Assembly (NCBI GenBank): GCA_032622095.1
Contig: CP136061.1
Span: 133,244,087 to 133,308,086 of the forward strand
DNA length: 64,000 bases
Source: Siphonodentalium dalli
Taxonomy: Eukaryota > Mollusca > Scaphopoda > Gadilida > Siphonodentaliidae
Direction of reading: 5' to 3'
Shown here: positions 54,770 to 64,000 of the stretch, piece by piece
Numbering within the stretch: the first letter of the stretch is position 1
Layout: each line of letters opens with the position of its first letter
The notes under the pieces: generated by a model
Told to the model about the DNA's origin: nothing
The model's database searches: none
Seen by the model: the letters and a program-made list of their open reading frames with translations, nothing else
Translations under genes and position numbers: made by a program

Positions 54770-55204
54770 ACCAATACAAGGATGTGAGGTTTAATGAGAG
54801 CTCCATCCACATAACTAATAATTATGTGTGAAAATTGAAACAAAACAAAATAAATTCCATGATGGCGTCCAATATGGACTGCCTAATTCTGCTCCAAAAC
54901 ATGTATATTCAATATATGGATGTTTATTGGGGGAAACCGATTATTTCAATGATATTTTCATTAACTGGGATCCAAAACCCGACTTACGGGAGCGTGCGAC
55001 TGTGTCTTAAGCATATGTGCATATTTAATGAGCCAACAATTGGAATCCCAACAGAGAAGATTGGTGTGGGTACCTTGCGCGATCTGTCCATCGAAAACTA
55101 TTTAGACATATCAAGACACGTAAGACCCAATAACTTAATATACAGAATAGATACATCTATTGTCTGAGTGACTAATATTTATATTTGTTACAATGAGGTC
55201 AAAT
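54770..55204. other. No gene supported
   Basis: A plus frame of 110 codons at 54835-55167 is open but resembles no protein I know, and it is AT-rich like the non-coding DNA around it. Confidence 0.4.
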
Positions 55205-55440
55205 AGTTGCGAAGCCAGCTCCACAATTCTTTCCCTCCATAGTAAATCTTAAAACAACTTCTAAAGAATTATTAATTCACCTTATATTTGGTATGAAGCG
55301 TCCTTGGTTAACTGGAGTTCAGATTTGCTAACATCACGTCACCAAGTTAATTACTTGCGAAGCCACAGCCATAACTATTTCCCTCCATTGTAATTCTCAA
55401 AACAACTTCTTAAGAACAATTGACCAGGTCAGTCGCGCAA
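55205..55440. repeat. Diverged tandem duplication of about 150 bp
   Basis: 'gttgcgaagccag' to 'aaaacaacttctaaagaatt' (55207-55269) returns as 'cttgcgaagccac' to 'aaaacaacttcttaagaaca' (55355-55412). From 55.45 to 56.2 kb only AT-rich unrecognised sequence is seen. Confidence 0.6.
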
Positions 55441-56483
55441 TTATTGGAAGAGCCACGGTCAATCATTTAAAAAAAACCAAATGTTACATTTAAATTATTG
55501 CTTTATTTAAGCACCAAAAAAAATGAGAAAATTAACTTTTACTACTTGCTAAATTTTATCTTTTAATTATTTCATTTAAATTTTAGTATTTACAGTATAC
55601 TATGTCCAAGTCTTTATAATCTGTTGAGTGACCCCACAGTCGTTTACTTTGTTAGTAATAATTTGAAGGATTACTTGTTTAAACGCAATTGTTATCAAAA
55701 TATTTTATGTATTTTTTATAATTTCTATTTATATGTAATACTATAATCTTGGTGGCGTTACCATTTCTAACTATGGTTTTCTTGTTGTTATTTGGCAGAA
55801 GGAAATTTCTCGGCCCAGCACGGACCATTACTGTGCCACTCATTTCGACAATTTAATATGTTACGCATTATTTCACCCAAATAATAAGCGTAGATAAATT
55901 TAGCGTGTGTGTGCCATCCGAAATCGTATATATGAGCCTCAGTTTACCATTATGAGAATACGTTAGCCCAAATTACCATTGGTTTTGCAAACTCCATATA
56001 GTACCCGCTCCGTTATCACTGCGCTATGAGAATATTCATACCGAATCGCATCAAACCTGCCCAAATATACATTGCATTGACAGATGTCACTAAAGTATTA
56101 GCCGACGCCGGCGCCAAATAAAAAGTGTTTTCTCCATCGTTTCTCATTGGTCATGAATGAAAATTTGAATGTAGGTCCGTGTTGGATATGGAACATTTTT
56201 AATTAAAAAAAAATTGTTAATTCTTTATAAAATAATTCATGGGTGATCTGATGCAAGCATTTGATTTCTTTTATAAGCATGGTCCAGACGCAAGTACATT
56301 GCCTCGCGTATAGTAATGTCAACTGCTGAGCCGCCAATCTGGATTCCAAGCTCACGTGCTGCTATATTCAAAGTCCCTACAAGGTCACGTGACGTGAAGC
56401 TGTTATTCGTAATATGGAGATGTAAACACACTAAGCCACTTGTAAGTGAGAGTACCACGATTGGTTTCCATAGTCAATCCATA

Positions 56484-56618
56484 CTACGCTTTGGCCTGTT
56501 CGTCACTTGATAAAGACGACACACAGTCGAACATGGCGTTGAAGGCGTCCTCGTCACTTGAAGAGAACTTGTCGCCGAGTTTCTGTTTGAAGGTGGCGAT
56601 TACAGCTTCCGCGAGGTC
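56484..56618 (-). CDS. Globin, last exon (helices G-H)
   Basis: It encodes 44 residues and a TAG stop, reading DLAEAVIATFKQKLGDKF, then a Ser/Asp/Glu-rich turn, then AFNAMFDCVSSLSS and a short DEQAKA tail. This fits the second half of helix G and helix H of animal globins. The acceptor (ctctattcAG|GAC) falls on a codon boundary, phase 0, the conserved G7.0 intron. The length, about 135 bases, is normal for a last globin exon. The preceding exon should lie at higher coordinates on this strand but was not found before the window end. It cannot belong to the same gene as the exon at 7.8 kb: on the minus strand it would come before the N-terminal exon. Downstream (56237-56483) a further minus frame exists but is probably 3' UTR. 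Confidence 0.8.
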   Translation of the reverse strand, partial: DLAEAVIATFKQKLGDKFSSSDEDAFNAMFDCVSSLSSDEQAKA

Positions 56619-56845
56619 CTGAATAGAGATAGAGGAAGATAGGACTGAGTAAGATAGTATAATAAAAACAATGTCAGAAATGGTAACGCGCTCAAGATCA
56701 TATATTATATACTCATGATTGTAATTATAGAATATAAAATATATTGGTTTCACGAATTACCAACTCATAATTCCGTTAAAACAACTAATCCTTCAAATTA
56801 TTACAACAACTATATACGGCTTATCACTGAAGGTTTCTCATGTAT

Positions 56846-56940
56846 CTCACCAGAATTCCCAACTACACCTTTTACCAGACTCGGCCTCCGGGTCACAGTT
56901 CGACTTTTAATCCGTTCCAAAAAATTCCCATTTCGATAAA
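56846..56940. repeat. Dispersed repeat, copy 2 (inverted relative to 42055-42150)
   Basis: 'aattcccaactacacc', 'actcggcctccgggt' and 'cagttcgacttttaat' match the copy at 42 kb in reverse complement. It lies in the presumed second intron of the globin gene. Confidence 0.65.
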
Positions 56941-57429
56941 TAGTAAAACGCCCATGGCCCGTGTATACGAAGAATTAGCGAAACATTTACACGCGGAGCG
57001 CGAAATAAGTGAACTTTCAGACGACAACGATTTTTGCAATCGTAAGTGGAAGGATTTCCGTCGTAGGAAGTAACCGTTAGTTATACTGCGCATGCTCACG
57101 TCAAAATCGCAAGTCAAAAAATCATATCAAGCACTGTTTGATTTTAGATTCGAAATCGTGGCGTATCCTTGGATACCTCCACTTCCGATGTAATCGCAGT
57201 CGTGTGTTCGTAAAAATCGTAGCTGGAAAGAGCGCAGGGTAGTCAATCACATGCTTTACGAACAACCTGTATCATCATGTACGACGACATCGCAATCGTG
57301 GGAACAAACTATCCACGATCTCGTCGGGCCCGATTCCTCCACTTACGATTGTATCGTGGTCGTCTGAACGTTCACTATAAGAAACGAGTTGTTGATGGGA
57401 AGATAACGATGACGACAATTACTACGATG

Positions 57430-57690
57430 ATCAGTGATTGTTGTTGTTGTTTTTGTTGTTATTGATGATAATGATGAAGACGAAGATGATGATGCTATTG
57501 ATGACGATGATGAAGACGATGATAATGATAATGAAGATGATGCTGCTGATGGTAATGTTGATGACGATCATGATCATGACGATGGTGCCGATGATGATTA
57601 TGATGATGATAATGTTGTTGATTATGTTGATGCTGATAATGATGGTGCTGGCGAAATAATGATGGGATGGTGAGATGAAGATGATGATGA
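57430..57690. repeat. Impure GAT/GAC trinucleotide repeat
   Basis: Long runs of GAT, GAA, GAC and GTT triplets. Frames in several phases encode acidic poly-D/E, poly-I/M or poly-H strings, as any such repeat would. Confidence 0.85.
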
Positions 57691-57742
57691 TGGTGGTAAA
57701 CGACGATGTAAATAGTGTAAATATGTCTGTCAACTCTAACGC

Positions 57743-57826
57743 GTGGACTCCTTAACCACCGCAGAATTATGGGTAACTTTTCAGGATTTAGTCGGAAATA
57801 TGACTTGTTGCCATTCATCGGAAAGC
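57743..57826. repeat. Arm fragment of the TA-flanked MITE
   Basis: 'cttaaccaccgcagaat', 'gggtaacttttcaggattt' and 'acttgttgccattcatcgg' match the element at 21584-21728, inverted and without its ends. Confidence 0.6.
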
Positions 57827-57959
57827 TCTCACTTTAACTCACATTTGAGCCCATTAACCATTTCTTATAGATACTAAATGGATTGTCCCATTCCGTTATA
57901 AAAATATATATGCATACCAAATTAAAAAAAAAACTTTTTATTGTAGTTTTTCCATAAAT

Positions 57960-57962
<3 letters not shown>

Positions 57963-58019
<57 letters not shown>
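57963..58019. repeat. (AT)n microsatellite
   Basis: About 28 uninterrupted AT units. Confidence 0.95.
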
Positions 58020-58021
<2 letters not shown>

Positions 58022-58057
58022 TGTCCATGATAAATGTAAATGTTTCCATGATATAAT

Positions 58058-58214
58058 GATAGAACGTCACAAGCGTGTGAACTGGTTAACGTTATTGCAC
58101 GAGTTTGTTGTGACGCGATGGTAAAACGAGAAACGGAGGTTCGAGTTTTACCTCGCGGCACGACAAACGAGTGCAATAACGTTAACATGTTCACACAACT
58201 GTGTTGTTCTATGT
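58058..58214. repeat. Hairpin of about 155 bp
   Basis: 'ggttaacgttattgcacgag' on the left is mirrored by 'gagtgcaataacgttaac' on the right. The stem continues to 'tggtaaaacg' / 'cgagttttacc' and outward to 'gtgtgaac' / 'gttcacac'. It is non-coding. Confidence 0.75.
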
Positions 58215-58729
58215 TTATTGCACACTCTGAAGATTGCAGCTTGTAACATACTAACATTTAGATCGATATTGTTGTATTTAATTGAACAAACATGTGCTTA
58301 ATGTAGACTATACCCCATCAATAAGCGAAGACATTTTCTGTTAAAGTTGACGTCGCCAGTGACGTTGTTGGCGTAATAGGTTTGTATTGTTCAAGAACAA
58401 TACACTATTTTTTATTGAACGTTTCAATTCTTCTGTATTTTGCTGTATTTCGCACAAATAAGCCACTGGGGTGCAATAAAAGGCATACACGTATACTAAT
58501 GCAGTTTTAAACTTCCAGGAGTGGCGCGGTTCGTGACAGGAATGGGAGAGCGTACGAATCACCAAACTTTATAAAACAAGAGCCCACGTATCGATATTGT
58601 GATGTTGGAATATGTTGATTAAGTAACTTATGATCCTTGTTTCACATGAGCTGCATATACACAACCAACTGTATTATTATGGTATATATAGTTGCAGAGA
58701 ACATTGCCATTATTCTTATTGTCTCATCG

Positions 58730-59285
58730 TCGGAAGATATTGGGTGTGCACCATATGCACATTCGGGAGATCCTGGGTGACTGTGCACATTCGGTAGATC
58801 CTACGTGATTGTATGCAATTCGGCAGATCCTGTGTGATTTTATGCAATTCGGGAGATCCTGGTAATTGTACGCAATTGTGGGAGATCATGGGTGACTTGC
58901 TGCACAATCAGGATATCATGGGTGACCGTATGCACATTCGGGATATACTGGGTTACTATGCACCTTCGGTAGATATTGTGTGATTGTATGCAATTAGTGA
59001 GATAATGTGTGACCTTTTGTATATTCGGGAGACCCTGTGTGATTTATATGCACATTCGGGAGACCCTGGATCATTGTACGCAATTCTGGGTGACCGTATT
59101 CACATTCCGAGATCCTATGTGATTTTATGCACATTCCGGAGATCCTGTGTGATTATAAGCAATTTTGGGAGATTCTTTGTGATCGTATGCACATTCTGGA
59201 GATACTGGGTGATTTTATACACATCTGGGAGACACACTCTGTGTGATTTACGCATTTTGGGAGATCATGTGTGACCGTATGAACG
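58730..59285. repeat. Minisatellite with a unit of about 29-31 bp
   Basis: About 18 diverged units of the type 'attcgggagatcctgtgtga' plus 'ttgtatgcac'. Short frames on both strands follow the repeat. Confidence 0.8.
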
Positions 59286-60991
59286 TAGCCATGGGACAAT
59301 GACTAATTGAGCGATAGTAATGTGTCTTAATGTTAACAGGTCATGCAGGCGTCTATATTTACACAGGCACTGGCTGGCTATAAGAGAGAGATTCCACTTC
59401 TAGCAAGTGTGCGTGTGTGGGTGATTGTATAGCTCTAACGTCACATATCACGTGATTCTACATTTATATTAGTTTATGTTTGAGTCATTTTTACAAGATA
59501 ACCGTGTTCCATAGCTGATACTATGACAGTGAACGATACGAAACAAATATCAACAAACAATAATTATTATAGCATAACTTTCAACCGACCAAACTCCACC
59601 TGTATGGTTAAAAAAAATCCACCTGGATACCTTATCAGAACGGACATGGTTAAATGTGTCAAGTGCATTGACAACTTTAAATTTCCAATTACATTCACAC
59701 CCGTCTTTGTGCAGGACTCAACTTGTCAAGTCTGTTAATTGTCCAACTGGGAGGATTGAGAAATTGTTAATCCTAGCACCGACTCAAAGCGACGCTAAAG
59801 GCACATTCTCAGCTAAATGGGCGCAATGCGCAATTTTCGTGTCGCTGTTGATTTTCGGAAAGAAAACGGGTGACATATTTGACATGCTATCCTAAGTTTT
59901 ACAACATAAGATCATATCAAATGAATAAATATCACCACTGGCTCATAACGCCTCTTCCTGTGCGTCCACGGAACGTGATATCGCCGATTTAAACCACAAG
60001 ACACGTGCGTTAGCACACGTGCATAGACACTAAACCCTGGATAATTTCCACAGTTTTATGACGTCGGGAGTGGCTGTCGCAAAAATATGCGACAGAATAC
60101 GTTACCGACGAAATAACTCTCATACATGGCTCTTGAAATTGTTTTTACAACATGGAATACTCAGTAAAAGTGAACACGAAGGCCATACATTATCTATGTA
60201 ATGACCACTCAGTTCAGTTTGCCGCCTAGTGTTCGAAGGAATTCCATAAGTAATGCCACTTTAGAATGGTACGGAAATTTTGCGACAGATACGTTACTAA
60301 GCTTTTACCTTGCATCTCCAAAACGGTTGGGAGTAGTTTATTTACTCATACTCAGTTGTTTGCACATTACATATAGTTTATTATACACATCGCATATTTA
60401 GACCAGTTGGAAGTTTTTATGAATTGCCACTGAAATAAGTGTTTGATTCCGACAGAATACGTTACCGACATAGTACGTTACCGTTTCTATTATAAATACA
60501 CTGTAGCAATCTAAGCCATAGTTGTTTACAGATTTACAAGAATCGTGTAAAAAATCGGTGTTTTAACAGCGTCACTATCCCTGAGAAAGGATTCTGACGC
60601 TGGGAGAGCTTGCTCTTGTTGGCCATACTTCGCTCTTGAAAATCAGTAGGCTATCGTATAATGATATGTAATATGGCAATTTTGAGCATGGATTTGGACA
60701 AGCTTCATGAATAATGGTCGAACTCTCAGCGGCTGTTGGTCTATATATAGGCCTATGTGCGCTCAATATGGTGTAGTTTGTTGTATTTTCCCATATTGCA
60801 TTTGGCAAGTAAGGGTTAATAAACGTGCACGAGAGACCAAAGCAGCGTAGTTAGCAGACACACCCATGTCTGTACGCGATTTATAGTATTTTGAAAGCGA
60901 ACATCCAAGTGAAGCTGAGAACTGACTCCAGTTGTAAAGGTTGGCAGGATTGTCCAGGTAATTACACAGCATTACTAATTCCCATGTTTTA
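59286..60991. other. No gene supported
   Basis: Small frames only. 'gacagaatacgttaccgac' occurs at about 60091 and 60451, with a weaker copy ('gacagatacgttac') at 60284. No repeat boundaries are clear. Confidence 0.45.
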
Positions 60992-60995
60992 TTAA

Positions 60996-61476
60996 AGGTA
61001 ACTCAATCAGAACAGAGGGTCCCCATCTCAACAGATTCCAACAACAACAATCCGATCAAAGGGTCCTATATTACTATTTCTTTGGCTTTGGGGGTAAAAA
61101 GTATTTGATTCGAGTCGAGGAACCCATCAAACAAAGCTCAGAGTTATTAGATATTGATTTTTGACATTTGTTATTTACTCGAGATGAGTATTAATAATTG
61201 CCTTCAACTGCCGTAATCTGCTCGGGATGTGTACACCAAATTCTATTCAAACAGACAAGGATGGATAACTCTAAAATCAAGTGGTAATAATAACGCAATT
61301 TTGACTGAGTTCTGGGCCAGAAAGTATTCCCGATAATGAAAAATAATATATTTCTAAAATCGATATCTAACAAATCTGAGCTTTGATTGGTGACTTCCTC
61401 GACTCGAATCAAATATTTTTGACCTCCGAAGCCATTGAAATAGTAATTGAGAGGAGTTTTATCGGATTGAGTACCT
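60996..61476. mobile_element. TTAA-flanked element A, 481 bp
   Basis: Ends AGGTAACTCAATC ... GGATTGAGTACCT, flanked by TTAA on both sides (60992-60995 and 61477-61480). Its two ends are inverted repeats of each other over about 100 bases, including 'atttgattcgagtcgagga'. It is almost the same as element B in the opposite orientation. A minus frame of 106 codons lies across the element, but the equivalent frame in B starts differently, so coding is unlikely. Confidence 0.8.
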
Positions 61477-61829
61477 TTAAGGACAAGGGGGTCGATACAA
61501 TTTTCCTCCATTTACCATCACTCTGAAGTCTGACCAATTAATCCCATTTATCCAACAATGGCATCGATATCGCTAAGGGTGGGTCGGCGATGGATTATTC
61601 TTTCAATTAAAACCATGCATGCACAAACGCCCATCAATTCCATTTCTACATCCATAGCATATAAAGTAAATATTTTACCCCTGAATATTGTCACCCAACA
61701 GCGTCAAAAATCCAGGTACACCCCGTGTACGTGGTATCGCCAAACCCGAGGGTATCACCAAACCAGACCATGCGGTTTTGATAAATGAACATATCTTCGG
61801 TCAGATGAAACTATATAACTCTCAGTTAA

Positions 61830-62309
61830 AGGTACTCAACCCGATAAAATTCCTCTCAATTACTATTTCAATGGCTTCGGGGGTCAAAAATATTTGATTC
61901 GAGTCGAGGAAGTCACCCATCAAAGCTCAGATTTGTTAGATATCGATTTTAGAAATCTATTATTTTTCATTATCGGGAATACTTTCTGGCCCAGAACTCA
62001 GTCAAAATTGCGTTATTATTACCACTTGATTTTAGAGTTATCCATCCTTGTCTGTTTGAATATATTTTGGTGTACACATCCCGAGCAGATTACGGCAGTT
62101 GAAGGCAATTATTAGTACTCATCTCGAGTAAATAACAAATTTCAAAAATCAGTATCTAATAACTCTGAGCTTTGTTTGATGGGTTCCTCGACTCGAATCA
62201 AATATTTTTTACCCCCAAAGCCAAAGAAATAGTAATATAGGACCCTTTGATCGGATTGTTGTTGTTGGAATCTGTTGAGATGGGGACCCTCTGTTCGGAT
62301 TTAGTACCT
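61830..62309. mobile_element. TTAA-flanked element B, 480 bp, inverted relative to A
   Basis: Ends AGGTACTCAACCC ... TTTAGTACCT with TTAA on both sides (61826-61829 and 62310-62313). With element A it forms an inverted pair with 480-bp arms and a 353-bp spacer (61477-61829). The spacer shows no gene. Termini AG..CT with TTAA suggest a Kolobok-type or other TTAA-inserting transposase acting in trans. Confidence 0.8.
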
Positions 62310-63867
62310 TTAAATGGGGTGATATCCACTATTAAAACATAACTTCGCAAAGCGGAATATCCCCTCAATGAGATAGCGACCACAGCTTGCTCTCACCCGA
62401 TAACTTTAATAGAAATTCCGACTCATTTCCGCTTTTATCATAAATAGTAGACACATTCTGACGTTAGGTGGTTCGTTTGAACGATAATTATCAGTCGTAG
62501 ATGGCGGATAATGTGTGTATCAATAGAAAAATATATGTTTAATTAACCATAAAATTGTCCAACCTGCAGAGCGGTTCGCAAAAATACTAGCTAAGTCCAA
62601 GTGTGGGTACCCATCATAACTTCGGGTATCAAAGCCGCAGATCGATCCTGCGATGAAATGTCGCCAAACCAGAGCTGGGATGTCAAAGATGCGAATGATA
62701 TGCTTCACATTTTGACCGTTTCTGCTTGAAAATATCCCAATTATCATTCGGACAGACCGGCACATGGATCATCTTTAGGGTGTGGGTGCATGCGCAAGAG
62801 TGAAAGCATGTATGTTTGTTTGTGTTTCATATATGTTCTGATGTAATTAATGTTAAATCAGTGTAACTCACGAGTTAGCAGGGACGTGGCTGGAGGGTCC
62901 ATGTTAGGGGTGTTCACCTATAGTTTCTAAATGCACCCCTTCCAGTAATTTCTATTTGCACCCCATGTTAGGTTCGAGTTTTCATCGAGTTTACAACGGG
63001 TTCTTCCAACATTCGCAAATATAGATATAGCGAGTATTGCAGCATCATACAATTAATAGCTACGTGGGGTTCATGATCGAGATTCCAACGTTTCAGCCCA
63101 TAAAACACCTGAATGATAGCTCGACATCTCGATGTTATGCATGAAACGGTCATTAAATCGCAATGTCTCATGTACTCGATTTGTTCTTTGTTGTGTACGC
63201 ATATATTACCTGCACCAACGAAGCGTCATTTTCCCCTCCCTTAATTTCCATATGATAGAAACACTCGTCAAGCATGCACGGATAAGCATAATACCCTGTA
63301 TATCCAGGTATATCATGGACATTACGCAATTCGAAGTATCTCCATGTGAGATGAATTATTTAGCCCTTTCTTTATACTAAATGGAATAATGACATTCAAT
63401 TATAAAAAACTGGTGGAAGGGTCAAGGGTGTATTATATTAATTCTGAGGGATTTTCCGGTAATATGAGCAGAAGAAAGATACAAATATACACTATGACAT
63501 TTTCATATAATGGGGAGGTTTAGATTGATAAACCTTCTAACGTGGCCCTTCCAACATAACTGGCTATTAACCGAGAGCCTGCTGGGTTTTATTTACACAA
63601 TCGCGTACGAAAGGTTTGAAGCCTCAAATGTGTTACACCCCAGGAATGCTCCAGAGACCCCGCGCCCCCCCCCCCATAATGACTATATTTGCACTTATGA
63701 GTACGAAGCTGATTTTTATAATATTAATAGTGATCCAGGAATCACTGATCAACAATACACAATTTCTGAAAAGCAAATCACTTCTATTTGCACAAAGCTA
63801 TACTATAATTTATATATGCATCAGATGAGTGTCAAAAGCAACATAAATATTATCCAAATATATCCAA
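62310..63867. other. No gene supported
   Basis: Unrecognised sequence. 'gggacgtggctggag' at 62882 is a piece of the repeat at 10.2 kb. 'actaaatggaataatgacat' near 63377 belongs with 12.57 and 57.87 kb. A run of about nine C lies at 63665. Confidence 0.45.
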
Positions 63868-64000
63868 CTAGCCGATGAGCCCGACGTTGTCCGGGCGACG
63901 TTGTCCGGGCTATTCAGAAACCAAATTTCAAGTCGATAGCTCTACCAGTTTCCGAGATCTGGTCTGCGCATGCGCGAAGCTGGCGTCGCACGGGCTCGGC
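63868..64000. repeat. Element cut by the window end, related to 40.6-40.9 kb
   Basis: It starts 'aactagccgatgagcccgac' with a partial duplication of 'gacgttgtccgggc'. It then runs through 'ccaaatttcaagtcgatagc' and 'gtctgcgcatgcgcgaagct', the reverse complement of the unit at 40.66-40.89 kb. Confidence 0.7.

Noticed and set aside
54835-55167. 110-codon plus frame
   Set aside because: No recognisable domain, two overlapping competing frames, and base composition like the flanks.
56237-56458. 73-codon minus frame just after the globin stop
   Set aside because: It most likely lies in the globin 3' UTR. I recognise no domain and it has no convincing splice sites.
7726-56618. A single globin gene spanning both exons
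   Set aside because: Both exons are on the minus strand, but the C-terminal exon is upstream of the N-terminal one.
57434-57733. Acidic and poly-isoleucine frames around 57.5 kb
   Set aside because: They are products of the GAT/GAC repeat in different frames.
58730-59285. CRISPR-like array of about 30-bp units
   Set aside because: The units are contiguous and diverge throughout with no spacers, in an animal genome. It is a minisatellite.
61191-62115. Two homologous frames (106 and 73 codons) in the inverted pair as a gene family
   Set aside because: They are the same repeat in opposite orientation. Starts differ, and no codon pattern or known domain supports coding.

Overview
The window is animal nuclear DNA: AT-rich, gene-poor and full of transposable elements. 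The only host-type coding sequence I can support is two exons of small intracellular globins, with introns at the conserved animal positions B12.2 (phase 2) and G7.0 (phase 0). The repeat types (non-LTR retrotransposons, a PIF/Harbinger transposon, many hairpin MITEs, tandem repeats starting near GTCCGTCCGTCC, and 'gcaggttagcccgccactgg' repeats) suggest a marine invertebrate, most likely a lophotrochozoan. That assignment is inference, not proof.

Layout. 1-7.7 kb: nested hairpin elements and minisatellites, including a 387-bp element inserted in an older transposon arm, with the empty site readable from the sister arm. 7.7-7.8 kb: globin exon 1 on the minus strand. 8.9-9.6 kb: an unrecognised 247-codon minus-strand frame with an internal duplication. 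11.9-12.2 kb: a cluster of TTAAG-centred palindromes. 13.95-18.47 kb: a 34-bp satellite of roughly 130 units with blocks repeated about every 1.0-1.1 kb. 19-22 kb: hairpin MITEs. 26.4-32 kb: a LINE with both ORFs open (ORF1 with zinc knuckles and an SGNH-hydrolase-like domain; ORF2 with APE endonuclease, RT and a C-terminal zinc knuckle). 35.2-41 kb: composite tandem repeats rich in AGGTCA half-sites. 42.6-45.3 kb: two dead CR1/Jockey-like LINE tails, one split by an 881-bp TIR transposon with a 5-bp target duplication. 47.4-51.8 kb: a complete-looking PIF/Harbinger element with a spliced DDE transposase and a convergent MADF gene. 52-55.4 kb: tandem duplications and a three-copy array of a TA-flanked hairpin MITE. 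56.5 kb: globin exon 3 on the minus strand. 57.4-59.3 kb: simple and tandem repeats. 61.0-62.3 kb: two near-identical 480-bp elements with TTAA at both ends, in opposite orientation.

The N-terminal globin exon (7.8 kb) and the C-terminal exon (56.5 kb) lie on the same strand but in the wrong order to form one gene. They therefore look like the edges of two tandem globin genes separated by about 48 kb of transposon-derived sequence. Exon 2 of neither gene was found.

The most notable observations are: (1) the LINE ORF2 lies in the same frame as ORF1, separated by one TGA, and has no in-frame ATG before its endonuclease domain, so it probably needs readthrough or non-AUG initiation; (2) the intact Harbinger pair; (3) the near-perfect TIRs and target duplication of the 881-bp element; (4) the inverted pair of TTAA elements; (5) the satellite with higher-order structure; (6) a recurring, often paired, motif around ATAAAGAGCGTT.
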